From Lepidostoma basale (lineage: Eukaryota > Arthropoda > Insecta > Trichoptera > Lepidostomatidae), in NCBI GenBank assembly GCA_022606425.2, contig JAHDVF020000897.1:1054001-1118000 (forward strand): a stretch of DNA of 64,000 nucleotides, written 5' to 3'. This document shows positions 20,106 to 29,232 of this stretch, in pieces. The position numbers and the translations under genes are program-made. How positions within the stretch are numbered: the first letter of the stretch is position 1; each line of letters begins with the position of its first letter. The notes beneath the pieces are model-generated. The model ran no database searches. It saw only the letters and a program-made list of their open reading frames with translations, and was not told the DNA's origin.

Positions 20106-20262
20106 AAACAATAAATATGCTCAGGGATAGAACGCTTGGCTTCTGATCAAGGGGACTTGGGTTCGAGCCTGGACACGACCAGATTCCTTCTTCATAATAA
20201 TCTGCCCACATTGAAGATTGTAAAATAAATTCTAATATCATTGATTTAAATCTTTGGTGTTA
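20106..20262 (+). repeat. SINE2, tRNA-derived
   Basis: GAACGCTTGGCTTCTGATCA, then GGTTCGAGCC (B box, 20160-20169), then CTGGACACGACCAGATTCC and an AT-rich 3' part with TTCTAATATCATTGATTT. Other copies: 26385, 46922 and 63105. Confidence 0.65.
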
Positions 20263-20850
20263 GTCTTATTTTTAAAAAAAAAATGCTCTTGATGGAAGTC
20301 TATTTTAAATAATAATTGTAGTACTTTTCGCTCCTTGTGGGGAGCCACCCGTACAATTGGGTGCGAAGGAATGATCTTCGATAATAAAACCAAGGGTTGG
20401 TTAAGGTGTTTTATTGTGGGTTCATTCTAACATACAGCTGAGTGAATTCGTAACATAAACAAAATACAATTATTATATATCGGGAAGCATTAACATTAGT
20501 CGTGTCGTATTTCTGACACAGAGAACTGACTTATCCGTCAGCGACAATATTTTAATATTACGGAACATCGGCTTACTAGATAGAGGCCGGCAAAAGGATC
20601 ACTTTAACATAGGACGAAGGCGGGTGGTCTGGTTCTCGTACTTGTCCCCGTCGGCGAAGAGCCGCAGGTCCTCTCAGGAGCGGGGTAGCGTGATGCGCGG
20701 TAGGTATTCCGAGAGGGAATATTACATCGCAGCGTTATCCGCTAGGCTCTCGCAATGGTCGTAGCTCGGGCCAGGAGGGAAACTTCGTGTCTAAACACCA
20801 GGGGTTCCTCCCTACTTCGTCTCAGGCTCGTCCTCCCAGATCGTCCCTTC

Positions 20851-21512
20851 GAGACTTTTAATTCACCAAGAAGAAAAGAGGTCCCTCATCAGGTTGATCT
20901 TTGCGGTTCCTCCCTTCGAGACTTTAAATTCACCAAGAAAATAAGAGGTCCCTCATCAGGTTGATCCTCCCGGGTCTGCCCTTCGAGACTTTAAATTCAC
21001 CAAGAAAATAAGAGGTCCCTCATCAGGCTGGTTTTACGGTTCTTCCCTTCGAAACTTTAAATTCATCAAGAAAATAAGAGGTCCCTCATCAGGTCGATCC
21101 TTCCTTTGGTTCTTCCCTTCGAGACTTTAAATTCACCAAGAAAATAAGAGATCCCTCATCAGGTCGATCCTTCCTTTGGTTCTTCCCTTCGAGACTTTAA
21201 ATTCACCAAGAAAATAAGAGGTCCCTCATCAGGTTGATCCTTCCTTTGGTTCTTCCCTTCGAGACTTTAAATTCACCAAGAAAATAAGAGGTCCCTCATC
21301 AGGTCGATCCTTCCTTTGGTTCTTCCCTTCGAGACTTTAAATTCACCAAGAAAATAAGAGGTCCCTCATCAGGTTGATCCTCCCGGGTCTGCCCTTCGAG
21401 ACTTTAAATTCACCAAGAAAATAAGAGGTCCCTCATCAGGCTGGTTTTACGGTTCTTCCCTTCGAAACTTTAAATTCACCAAGAAGATAAGAGGTTCCTC
21501 ATCAGGTCGATC
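20851..21512. repeat. Tandem array of ten 66-70 bp units inside the LTR
   Basis: Units start (GAGACTTTAAATTCACCAAG) at 20851, 20918, 20985, 21051, 21121, 21191, 21261, 21331, 21398 and 21464. A variant pair (CCCGGGTCTGCC unit followed by CTGGTTTTACGG unit) occurs twice, 413 bp apart, which points to unequal exchange. Confidence 0.9.
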
Positions 21513-21614
21513 CGCCCGGCGTCGGGGTCGAACCCCAACTCTGGTTTCTGGCCGACCTAGTATGGCTTATAAAGGGCTTCTGGAGCTCTGGATCGTCGTC
21601 CCCTCCACTCTGCT

Positions 21615-21810
21615 GATGACGATGGCAGCGCCGCCCTGGGGGCCATCCTTGAAGCTAATTTGATGATAGCAGCGCCGCTCTGGTGATAAATTTGGGGACT
21701 AATATTTATGGTATCAGCGCCAAATCGAGTCGAATATGAACTAATCTTGATGGTATCAGCGCCAAATCGGGTTATAGGTGAACTACTATGCGGGTGCGCA
21801 GCGCCTCGTC
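21615..21810. repeat. Degenerate CAGCGCC repeats inside the LTR
   Basis: GATGGCAGCGCCGCC, GATAGCAGCGCCGCT, GGTATCAGCGCCAAATCG (twice) and GCGCAGCGCC recur at 30-60 bp spacing, a second decayed array. Confidence 0.6.
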
Positions 21811-22112
21811 GGTGTTCGCATGAGACATCCTTCAGACATTAGCGCCTCTACTGGATAAATCGGGAACTATTCATTAGGGGATGATATCCGTAACGGCTGG
21901 TTGGCTCGAGGGAGAGTTTTAACGCCTTGGATACGCGCTCGGGTGTCTCCGGAATCTTCGTTCGGCTATGCTCGGGATCTAGGCCCGTGGGACTGCGTGC
22001 ACGGCGGCCGTGTCCGGTTGGCGCGGTATCCAGATGTATGTCTTAATATTTGGAGTTTGCCGGGTGCGCAGATAAATATAAAATTTTTGAAAATTCCGTC
22101 CGGTTACATAAT

Positions 22113-22212
22113 TAAATAAATTGAGAACTACATGCACTTAAGTCTTAATTTCGACAGCGACCGGTTTTCCCAAGCTTGCTGGCATCGACAGACTAGTCGA
22201 CAGAAATCGAAT
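22113..22212 (-). repeat. ACCGGT-type foldback, distal half
   Basis: CGACAGCGACCGGTTTTCCC, GCTTGCTGGCATCGACAG. It is the continuation, after the LTR, of the segment TTGATGGAAGTCTATTTTAA at 20284-20305. Confidence 0.55.
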
Positions 22213-22226
22213 AGACTATAGAAATA

Positions 22227-22319
22227 CCTCAGATTAGAACTCAGTCAGGATAGAACTGTGTGGCGGTCCATTCTCTCTGCCTATCCCTTCGGAGAAACGG
22301 CGTTATGGTTAGTTAGTTA
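22227..22319 (+). mobile_element. RTE-a LINE 3' tip
   Basis: CAGGATAGAACTGTGTGGCG, then the SILSAYPF-coding end and GTTAGTTAG. Confidence 0.6.
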
Positions 22320-22806
22320 CATACGTGTCATTTACGTCACTTCTGGCAACAGTTCGACAATTTGGTCCTTACCATTAAAACACCAAAGAAACCCGTCAGG
22401 TTAAGTCACGATTCAAGCATTATCCTTTAACAGAAAATGAGTCATTCGAATGAGCAAAATACTCGGAAAAGGATCCACCGTGAATAATACCCAGGTTCTA
22501 GGATGTAGGGTAGCCGGGAATGCCCGTGACGTCACGGCAGGAGGCTAAATATAACATCCAGGTTACAGGTTCACCCACTTTCGGCTGACCCAGTTCCCAT
22601 TTCTGCCCCGGGAACGTTTTGAACTTCCTAGAATTCGTAATTATTTCTGCCAAACATGTGCATATCCAAAAAGGTTAGACTCGATAATGTGTCCTAGCAA
22701 CACCCAAATTAACGACTTTATTTTTTACAATCTAAGACCGCAGAGCACAATGGTGTTTTTGTATCGACCCTTTTATAAAAAGGTGAAGCGTGAAAGTGAC
22801 TAATTG
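22320..22806. other. Unassigned sequence with a CRE-like palindrome
   Basis: No TE recognised. 22525-22538 is the perfect 14-base palindrome CCGTGACGTCACGG containing TGACGTCA, a CREB/ATF-type site; function unknown. Confidence 0.35.
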
Positions 22807-22807
22807 T

Positions 22808-23215
22808 CGACCTTCGTGGCTGAGTGGTAAGAACTCTGACTTTCATGCAGAAGGTCCCGGGTTCGATTCCCATGGCAGTGTGATTGTCACACTGTCTTTG
22901 GTCTGGTGTAGAATTTACGTGACAATAAAATTGCGATAAATTGGCTACCTATCAAATGTCATGAGAATCAATCTTCATCTTAAAGTGCCCTGTCAAGTCC
23001 CCCTGACGTTGGCGATCACTCTGGTAAACTCTTCCCTATCCTGTGCTGTCCGGAATAGCTCTACCACAGTTCCGATTCCCTTCCATTCCCTCACATTGCG
23101 CAGCCTGCTCCCCTGCGGCCCTCTATTTGTGAGAATGTCCTTCTATGAGAATCAATATAATAGCTAAAATAAATTGTATACAGTAATTGAGTTCAAACGC
23201 CCTTTTGTATACAAG
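22808..23215 (+). repeat. SINE1, tRNA-derived, split by RTE-b
   Basis: A box TGGCTGAGTGG (22817-22827) and B box GTTCGATTCC (22861-22870) mark an RNA polymerase III promoter from a tRNA-like head. The body continues GTGTGATTGTCACACTG, TCTGGTGTAGAATTTACG and, after the insert, AATAATAGC-like to GTATACAGTAATTGAGTTC. It is the type copy for the family. Confidence 0.82.
22973..23144 (-). mobile_element. RTE-b LINE tip inserted in SINE1
   Basis: The 172-bp insert lies between ATGAGAATCAAT at 22961-22972 and 23145-23156, a 12-bp target duplication. It is the complement of the RTE-b C-terminus (NREEFTRVIANVRG-like) with its tail at the left. Confidence 0.88.
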
Positions 23216-23267
23216 AAAAAAAATTAAATGCAGTAGAAATTATCGAATAAAAATCTTAAACAATTGT

Positions 23268-23325
23268 GCGGCATGTAGATTTCTTCGACTCCTCGCGTAG
23301 CCTGCATTTCATACTTGATTCTTAT
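23268..23325 (-). mobile_element. RTE-a LINE short fragment
   Basis: GTAGATTTCTTCGACTCCTC is the complement of the VRSRRNRRA-coding part. Confidence 0.45.
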
Positions 23326-23326
23326 T

Positions 23327-23388
23327 ATTATAAGTATTTCTTTGAATCACTCTTTACATCATTACAGCGCGAGTTAAACCAATGTAAA
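23327..23388 (+). repeat. Short CTTTACATC/GATGTAAAG repeat (family V)
   Basis: CTCTTTACATCATTACAGCG, CGAGTTAAACC, AATGTAAAGG: a 9-base inverted repeat around about 20 bases. Further copies at 29800, 43325 (+) and 61558 (-), three of the four next to SINE1. Confidence 0.55.
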
Positions 23389-23536
23389 GGATATAGGTAG
23401 CTAATCTATCGCCATTTTATTATCACATGAATTCTACACCAGACAGTGTGACAATCACACTGCCATCGCCAAGAATCGAACCCAGGACCTTCACTGTGGC
23501 AGTCATAGCACTTACCACTCGGCCACGAAGGTCGTT
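23389..23536 (-). repeat. SINE1 copy
   Basis: Complement of the tRNA-like head (GGCCACGAAGGTCG at the right end; AATCGAACCC is the B box complement). Confidence 0.75.
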
Positions 23537-23895
23537 ATTTAATTTGATCGTGCCACGTTTTCCTTGGTCTTTATCTATTTATTGTTTTTACTGTATTTTT
23601 TCTTCATTCATTATTTCAAAGTGTCCAAACTATCTTAATAACCATTTCATTATTTTGTTGATAACACTTTCATTTGAATTTCATTCACTTGTTACTATAC
23701 GTATATTTGCAAATGATACCCAATCATATACAGAATTATCACATGTTCGTCTAAGAGATCTTATTTCTACTGCATGATTCTACTTTCATCCTTCTTTTGC
23801 CAGTTCCGTGCATAATAGTCGATTCTAAAACACCATTGTACACGCCATCTTCGCTTTTTGAAAAGGCTGTTATTTGCAATGCCAACTTTATCTAA
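23537..23895 (-). mobile_element. RTE-a LINE fragment
   Basis: Complement of pol from GRPRKTWHDQI back to the NKSLFKKRRWRV region, with several indels. Confidence 0.65.
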
Positions 23896-24063
23896 AAATG
23901 AAAGAAAAAATATGTACTCGTATGTTTATATATAAAATACCATATACAAGTGTATAATATATTTGATTACCTACATATTTTTTTTTTTTTTTTATAAAAC
24001 GAAAAGAGATAGACCCATAGTTATTTTTAATAATTAATCTAATAAATAATGGATATTTATTAA

Positions 24064-24275
24064 ACCAAATATTTTTATTTAAATAAAGCGATGTTTTTTA
24101 ACTACTTCCACATTTGTCTTTATTTCGACAGCGACCGGTTTCGCCAGGCTCCCTGGCATCGACAGACTGGTGTCCACCAGCAAATGTGTAAGTAGTAAAA
24201 AAACATCGTTTTATTTCATTATTATTTAAAATAAACTTCCATCAAAGGGTTTTCAATAAAATCATTTGATTATGT
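24064..24275 (-). repeat. ACCGGT-type foldback, most complete copy
   Basis: Arms AATAAAGCGATGTTTTTTAA ... CTACTTCCACATTTG (left) and CAAATGTGTAAGTAG ... AAACATCGTTTTATTT (right). The centre on the minus strand is GATGCCAGGGAGCCTGGC, GAAACCGGTC. The right-hand extension TAAACTTCCATCAAAGG ... ATCATTTGATTATG follows. Confidence 0.68.
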
Positions 24276-24404
24276 CAAATGAAAAAATCTACCTCAAAGA
24301 ACCAGTTTTAATGTTACCGATCTAAAATAAATAAATATATATATTTTTTTACATATTTCAAAAAAGTTTCTGTTCGATATTGTTAGTTTTATTTATTTTT
24401 TTAA

Positions 24405-24475
24405 ATATATTTTGTTTTGGCTTCGACCGGTTTCGGCAGTTCGCTGCAATCACCTTCCTTAAGATATATACGTAT
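24405..24475 (-). repeat. ACCGGT-type repeat, variant
   Basis: Minus strand: GCAG-CGAA-CTGC stem, C, GAAACCGGTC, GAAGCC. It shares the GAA-palindrome-C signature but no CUGANGA. Confidence 0.45.
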
Positions 24476-24784
24476 ATAGGTACTGCTTAATCGTGATTGT
24501 TAATTTTATTTTTATTTATTAGGATGTTTAAATTACAATTCACACCAGTAGTTAATAACATCAGACCACTGAGCAAATACCCTGTTTACCACAAATCTCC
24601 GCACACGCCTTTGGTTTGTTCACGGAATTATAATAGATAGCAGATATCGGCGTGGGCTGAGATATACCTTTCATTACATCACAACTCCATTCTGGGTCCA
24701 GTTTCTGTTTGCCTGTTGACTTTGGCGATGGCGCCCCCAAGGTCTCAAGCGGCAATTCCTGCATCCTAGAGCTTAGAGTGAAGG

Positions 24785-25205
24785 GGAAGCTGTTTTAGAA
24801 TCATTGAAAACAAAACTTGAAGTACTTGCGTAGAAAACGTGCGGCTAGAATCCAGCAGGATTCTCTTGTAATGCTACGGAAATTCTTATTTCAAAATTCC
24901 TTAGAATAAGTAGATAATTAGAAGCTTGATTCAAATCATTTAAAACAAATCTTGAATTACTTGCGTAGATAACGTACGGCTAGAATCTAGCAGGATTCCA
25001 TTTTAATGCTACTTTAATTCGTATTTCAAAATTCATTAGAATAAGAAGAAAGTTAGAAGCTTGATTCAAATCATTTGAAACAAAACTTGAGTAACTTGCG
25101 TAGATAACGTACGGCTAGAATCCAGCAGGATTCTCTTTCAATTCCACGGAAATTCTTATTTATTCCTTAGAATAAGTAGAAAGTTAGAAACTTCATTCTA
25201 ATCGT
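24785..25205 (+). repeat. Three tandem copies of a 135-bp unit
   Basis: ACTTGCGTAGA occurs at 24824, 24959 and 25094, exactly 135 bp apart. Each unit has CGGCTAGAATCCAGCAGGAT and TTAGAATAAGTAGA. Confidence 0.88.
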
Positions 25206-25365
25206 GTACACTTACGAACTAACCATCACGTCGTCTATATGTAGAGGTGGGAAGAGAGGATGTACCGCCACAATTCTCTATCCTAACATACCTCTCGAGA
25301 TTCCTCTACATTCAAATATCGTAACACCCACGCTCGTCGATTTTCTGACATGATCCTTTCTAAAA
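25206..25365 (-). mobile_element. RTE-a LINE 3' end, decayed
   Basis: AACTAACCATCACGTCGTC, then complements of the last 45 codons with many changes. Confidence 0.55.
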
Positions 25366-25681
25366 AAAAATTCATTTGTAATATCATGATAGATTGTAAA
25401 CAATAATAAATAAATAAATTTAATTGTATAAATAGTTAATATCCACTAATGCTTGTATTTTTTTATTTCAGGTAACATACGGATATTTAAATAAATAAAT
25501 ACAACGCACAAATAAATGACACAGGAAGACCAATTACACGCAATCAAATTCATTGCATAAATGTTTAATAATAATACATATACATACACATATCACACGC
25601 ACACATACACACATAATAACAATAACAAAAGTAATAATATCTACTTATAGAAATAATAAGCAATAAAAGTTTAATTCATAA
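25366..25681. other. AT-rich and CA-rich sequence
   Basis: An impure CA/TACA microsatellite lies at 25575-25635. No gene or TE recognised. Confidence 0.4.
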
Positions 25682-26100
25682 ATAACTAACTAACTAACCA
25701 TCACGCCGTCACCCCGAAGGGCATAACGAATGGACTGCCACACTTTTCTTTCCTGACATATTTCTCTCGATTCCTCAACATTCATACATCGTGTCATGCA
25801 CGCGAGTCGATTTCTCTGACTTCTCACATGGCAGACATTCAATATTTGATTTATTTGATCGTGCCACGTTTTCCTCGGTCTTCCTCTATTTCTAGTTCCA
25901 TTTACATCATTAACATATATTTTTTTTTAACATTCTTTCTTCATTCATTCTTTCGATGTTTTCAAACCATATTAATGATCCTTTCATTATTTTGTTCATA
26001 GCACCATCATTCGCACCGCATTCACTTCTTATATTTTCATTCGACACTCTATCATATACAGAGTATTCACACATTCGTCTAAGAGATTTCATTTTTACTT
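25682..26100 (-). mobile_element. RTE-a LINE 3' end
   Basis: Complement of the (GTTA)n tail, then pol back to KSLRRMCEYSVYDRVSNENI and IMKGSLIWFENIERMNEE. Confidence 0.72.
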
Positions 26101-26290
26101 ACTTAATACTTTCATTTATTGTAAATTTATTAAATTTATTGTAATACAAAATTTCAATTACATCTAAAGGATACTCCAGCGAATATATTGTGTATAATTC
26201 TTTCGTACTAAGAACTTAATTTGTGATGTACCATTATCAAATATAATATTATATAAAAACATTTGTATTCATTTTTACACCACTTTATTT

Positions 26291-26343
26291 TTATTAAAAG
26301 CAACCGGTTTCGCTCCCGCCAGAGCTTCGTCAGGGTTTTATTT
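26291..26343 (-). ncRNA. Candidate hammerhead ribozyme, best conserved core
   Basis: Minus strand: CUGACGA (26333-26327), one unpaired A, stem II GCUC/GAGC with loop UGGCGG, GAAAC (26311-26307), palindrome ACCGGU, then U in the cleavage position. Stem I: bases before CUGACGA (UAAAACC) pair with GCUUUUA after the site, with one mismatch. Every invariant core base is present. A short palindromic stem III is what is known from hammerheads of Penelope-like elements and retrozymes. Confidence 0.58.
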
Positions 26344-26384
26344 TTATTATTTTTTAATTTTTGTAAAAAAAAAATACCCCAAAG

Positions 26385-26508
26385 ATTTATACTAGTGGTA
26401 TTAGAATTTATGTTACAATTTTTAATATGAGCATAAAATAGCTCATTATCATGAATAAATCTTTTGGATCAGGAGCCAAGTGTTCTAGACCACCACCCGA
26501 TTACAAAA
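26385..26508 (-). repeat. SINE2 copy inside the foldback loop
   Basis: GGATCAGGAGCCAAG, CTAGACCACCACCCGAT (A box complement) and TATTAGAATTTATGTTACAA. The B-box region is deleted compared with 63105-63280. Confidence 0.55.
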
Positions 26509-26522
26509 TAAACTAAGTTCTT

Positions 26523-26575
26523 TTGTAACCCTGACGAAACTCTGGCGGGGGCGTAACCGGTTAGTTTTAAGAAAA
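26523..26575 (+). ncRNA. Degenerate hammerhead-like motif
   Basis: CUGACGA (26531-26537), a weakened stem II, then GUAAC instead of GAAAC (26553-26557) and ACCGGU. Loss of an invariant A should inactivate it. Confidence 0.4.
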
Positions 26576-26610
26576 ATGAAGTGATTTAAAAACTAGTAAA
26601 AATGAATACG

Positions 26611-26954
26611 AAGCCATTACTTGGTGATTTGACATATTTAAACATTAACTGCCCTACCTTTGAGTAATTTTACGCAAAACGTTCAAAAAGCAGGTTTTTT
26701 ATTAATGAAATTTAATTACATATTAATTATATTTTTTTAAACGTCAAATACTCGGCCGCGCACTTCGCCTGCCCCTTGTAAAACTATCATATTTATGAAG
26801 GCTTGCACTCGAGTGTTGTTGGCACACGCGCGTATCCCTAACAGTTTGTACATTTTAGGTACATTACTTTTTCTCAAGCGCGTACTTGATACGGAATATC
26901 GCAATGGTGCAGTCAAAGTGAACGTATCACGTATGTTCAAATACGTAGGGTGGT
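26611..26954. other. Unassigned sequence
   Basis: Somewhat CpG-containing (CACGCGCGTATCCC) with short frames on both strands. No family recognised. Confidence 0.3.
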
Positions 26955-27038
26955 TAAACACTTTTCACTTAGTATAAACCACTTTATTTATGCTAGTAAC
27001 TAACTCATAGTCATTTATACTAAGTGAAAAGGTGTTTT
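26955..27038. repeat. MITE-Q, 84-bp palindrome-ended repeat
   Basis: AACACTTTTCACTTAGTATA and TATACTAAGTGAAAAGGTGT are inverted ends around about 40 bases. A second copy at 56311-56735 is split by RTE-i. Confidence 0.6.
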
Positions 27039-27039
27039 G

Positions 27040-28263
27040 TATTAATTTGCAATATTGACACCTTCCACTTGTTTATTGACTTCAAAGCGGCCTTCTTCTT
27101 ATTCTTCTTCTTCAGCCGTCTCTCCACTGCTGGATGTAGGCCTCTTCTAATTTCTTCAATTTTTCTCGGCCTATGACAGCATAAATAGAAAAGAACTGTA
27201 TAAAGCAATGTCCGAATTGAATATACCAAATAAGCTGATACGACTTGTAAGAGCAACAATGAGCCCAACCATAACCAAAGTAAGAATCGACAAAGACCTC
27301 TCAAAACCATTCCAGACATATAATGGCCTACGACAGGGAGATGCCTTGGCATGTCTCCTATTTAACGTGGCTCTAGAAAAAGTGATAAGGGACTCAAAAA
27401 TAGATACCAGAGGCACTATATTCTACAAGTCAGTTCAGCGACTCGCCTATGCAGATGACATAGATATTGTGGGACGGTCACTTGAAGCTACCCGTGAAGC
27501 GTTTGTAGCATTGGAGGAAAAAGCAAAAATAATGGGACTTGTCATAAATGAAGATAAAACAAAATTGATGATTGCTTCTAATACCACATATCCATACCCC
27601 CAGGTTTTCTCAGCTGCAAATTACAACTTTGAAATAATTAATTCATTTACATACTAAGGCTCAACAGTTATCAGTGATAATAACACCCGAGAAGAAATTG
27701 ACAGAAGGATAATGGCAGCAAACCGATGTTACTACGCTCTCCAAAAACAGTTAAGATCCAAATTACTGCGAAGAACCACAAAAACACTATTGTACAAGAC
27801 CCTGATCAAACCAGTCCTCACATATGCCTCTGAAACCTGGGTGATGACAAAACACACTGAAAGGTCCATCGCAGCATTTGAAAGAAGGGTTCTTAGGACA
27901 ATATATGGCCCAGTGAGAGACCACAATGGTTGGCGTCGTCGATATAACCGAGAGCTATATGATATCTATAAAGAGCCCGATGTGATCAGATCCATCAAAG
28001 TAGGGCGCTTGAGATGGGCTGGTCACATAATCAGAATGGACGACGACAACCCTACAAAACGCCTCACGCTCTCAGTACCACAGGGACGTAGAAGACCAGG
28101 AAGGCCCAAAATGCGATGGATGGACAGTGTCAACACGGATGCATCGGTGTTGCAAGTAAGAAATTGGAGAATAAGGGCATCAAACAGACAAGAATGGAGG
28201 AAGCTCCTGGATTCAGCCAAGGCCCACCCAGGGCTGTCGAGCTTAGGATGATGATGATGATGA
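27040..28263 (+). mobile_element. RTE-d LINE, C-terminal two thirds of pol
   Basis: The best-preserved pol here. FHLFIDFKAA (before the insert at 27093) joins YDSINRKELYKAMSELNIPN (catalytic Asp motif). Then NGLRQGDALACLLFNVALEK, RLAYADDIDIVGRS (YADD at 27448-27459), GLVINEDKTKLM, a TAA stop at 27655 where a Leu codon is expected in the YLGS motif, then LYKTLIKPVLTYASETWVMT, FERRVLRTIYGPV, LRWAGHIIRMDDDN, GRPKMRWMDSV and QEWRKLLDSAKAHPGLSSLG. It ends at 28249 in (TGA)n. One stop and one 74-bp insertion are the only obvious lesions from 27040 on; the endonuclease part is missing. Confidence 0.85.
27093..27166 (-). mobile_element. 74-bp RTE-e-like tail inserted in RTE-d pol
   Basis: Complement of a GAA-rich tail preceded by AGGCCTACATCCAGCAGTGG. 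CGGCC at 27088-27092 and 27167-27171 is a 5-bp target duplication. It separates the two Ala-Tyr codons of FIDFKAAYDS. Confidence 0.78.
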
Positions 28264-28298
28264 AAAGGTGTTTTTTTTTTGTTACTATTTTTATTGTA

Positions 28299-28345
28299 CA
28301 GTAAAACGTCGTTTATCCGGACGTCAGTTAATCGAAAAGGCGAGA
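28299..28345 (+). repeat. Possible Tigger/pogo-like transposon end
   Basis: TA followed by CAGTAAAACGTCGTTTATCC and GGACGTCAGTTAATCG resembles pogo/Tigger terminal repeats. The other end was not found, so this is a broken element or chance. Confidence 0.35.
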
Positions 28346-28559
28346 AAATCTTGTTTAAAAAAATCTCTGATATTTTTCCAGTACTGTAGAGTAATGTATA
28401 CTACATACATACTTGTTTTTGCAGTAAAATTTGTAATTTCATAATCAAGAACTCAGCGGAGGAAAAACATCGATTTACACCTTATTTTGCTAAAATAATT
28501 AGCGCCTGTTTGATTATCCAGAAAAATCAGTATCTGTATCTACGAAGCAATGTGTACTT

Positions 28560-29091
28560 GCTAGACAGCGCCGATAAGAGAAGGTTAATCTTATACTTTG
28601 AGAAACACTGCTTCATTTTATGCGGGGGTAAAGTAACATAATATCGCCGTCGATATGAACACAAAACAATCTAAATATGTATATCTCTTATATGGGAACG
28701 AATTTTGGACTTTACCCATAATGGATGTTATTTGTCTAGACATGCTAGTCCGAGAGACATTTCAAAACAACAAAATGGCTTTCTAATTGATATAATTACG
28801 ATGATTGCTTAGGGGTACGCGTTTTGCTTTCCATCCTATGTGTATCCAAATGCATGTACACACCGCCGATAGAATACATCGTGTTATTTGTTTATTTGTA
28901 AGTAAGCAATACACACCTAATGAGTTGAAATACCATTCTCTGATTGGTGGTGTGTTATTTCACGTGATGCGTTTTGTTCGACAAACTGCAGTGGCGTTCA
29001 ACACACATAAACCATAATTGATACTTGGCCGTTTATGGATTCTCTGGCAGAATGTTTTAAATGATTTTACGAGTATTACAAAATTATTTTT
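28560..29091. other. Unassigned sequence
   Basis: No repeat family or coding motif recognised. Confidence 0.35.
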
Positions 29092-29232
29092 ATTAACTAA
29101 CTAACCATCACGCCGTCTCCCTGAAAGGGTAGGCAGAAAGAATGAACTGTCACACTTTTACTGATGTGGAACTTTACGCCCCGCGGGAGACGCGGTGTGA
29201 TGGGTTGCGAACCTCATCGCCACCAATAGGCA
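29092..29232 (-). repeat. Chimera: unknown head joined to an RTE-a tail
   Basis: Minus strand: TGCCTATTGGTGGCGATGAG, GTTCGCAACCC, ATCACACCGCGTCTCCCGCG, then the RTE-a 3' tip with (GTTA)n. The same head-tail joint exists in the plus orientation at 46135-46288. Confidence 0.6.

Larger units (their letters stand above)
20317..22108 (-). mobile_element. Solo LTR of about 1.8 kb
   Basis: Ends are TGTAGTAC... and ...GGTTACA (TGTA/TACA inverted ends), with TAAT at 20313-20316 and 22109-22112 as a 4-bp target duplication. Sequence outside both ends is one ACCGGT-type foldback, so the insertion boundaries are independently fixed. No gag or pol frame is present, so it is a recombined solo LTR or an unusually long non-autonomous LTR unit. 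AATAAA in ACAATAAAACACC near the left end on the minus strand favours minus orientation, but this is weak. Gypsy-type elements commonly give 4-6 bp duplications. Confidence 0.75.
26267..26604. repeat. Type-5 foldback with two hammerhead motifs and a SINE2 in the loop
   Basis: Arms of about 75 bp: GTATTCATTTTTACACCACT ... AACCGGTTTCGC on the left and its inverse ... AAAAATGAATAC on the right. Each arm holds one ribozyme-like core; the right one has diverged. The 180-bp loop is mostly a SINE2 copy. Confidence 0.65.

Noticed and set aside
20851..21512. CRISPR array or centromeric satellite
   Set aside because: The units are contiguous without unique spacers and lie wholly within LTR boundaries in a eukaryotic context.
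22808..22875. tRNA gene
   Set aside because: A and B boxes are present, but no complete cloverleaf or acceptor stem can be formed, and the same sequence recurs eleven times with a long conserved non-tRNA body. It is a SINE.
24064..24275. Canonical hammerhead in the ACCGGT family
   Set aside because: The upstream strand reads GUCGAUG, not CUGANGA, and the flanks are direct repeats of CGACAG rather than complementary, so stem I cannot form as required.
25575..25635. Left-handed DNA or regulatory CA repeat
   Set aside because: The CA/TA run is short and impure; nothing links it to a function.
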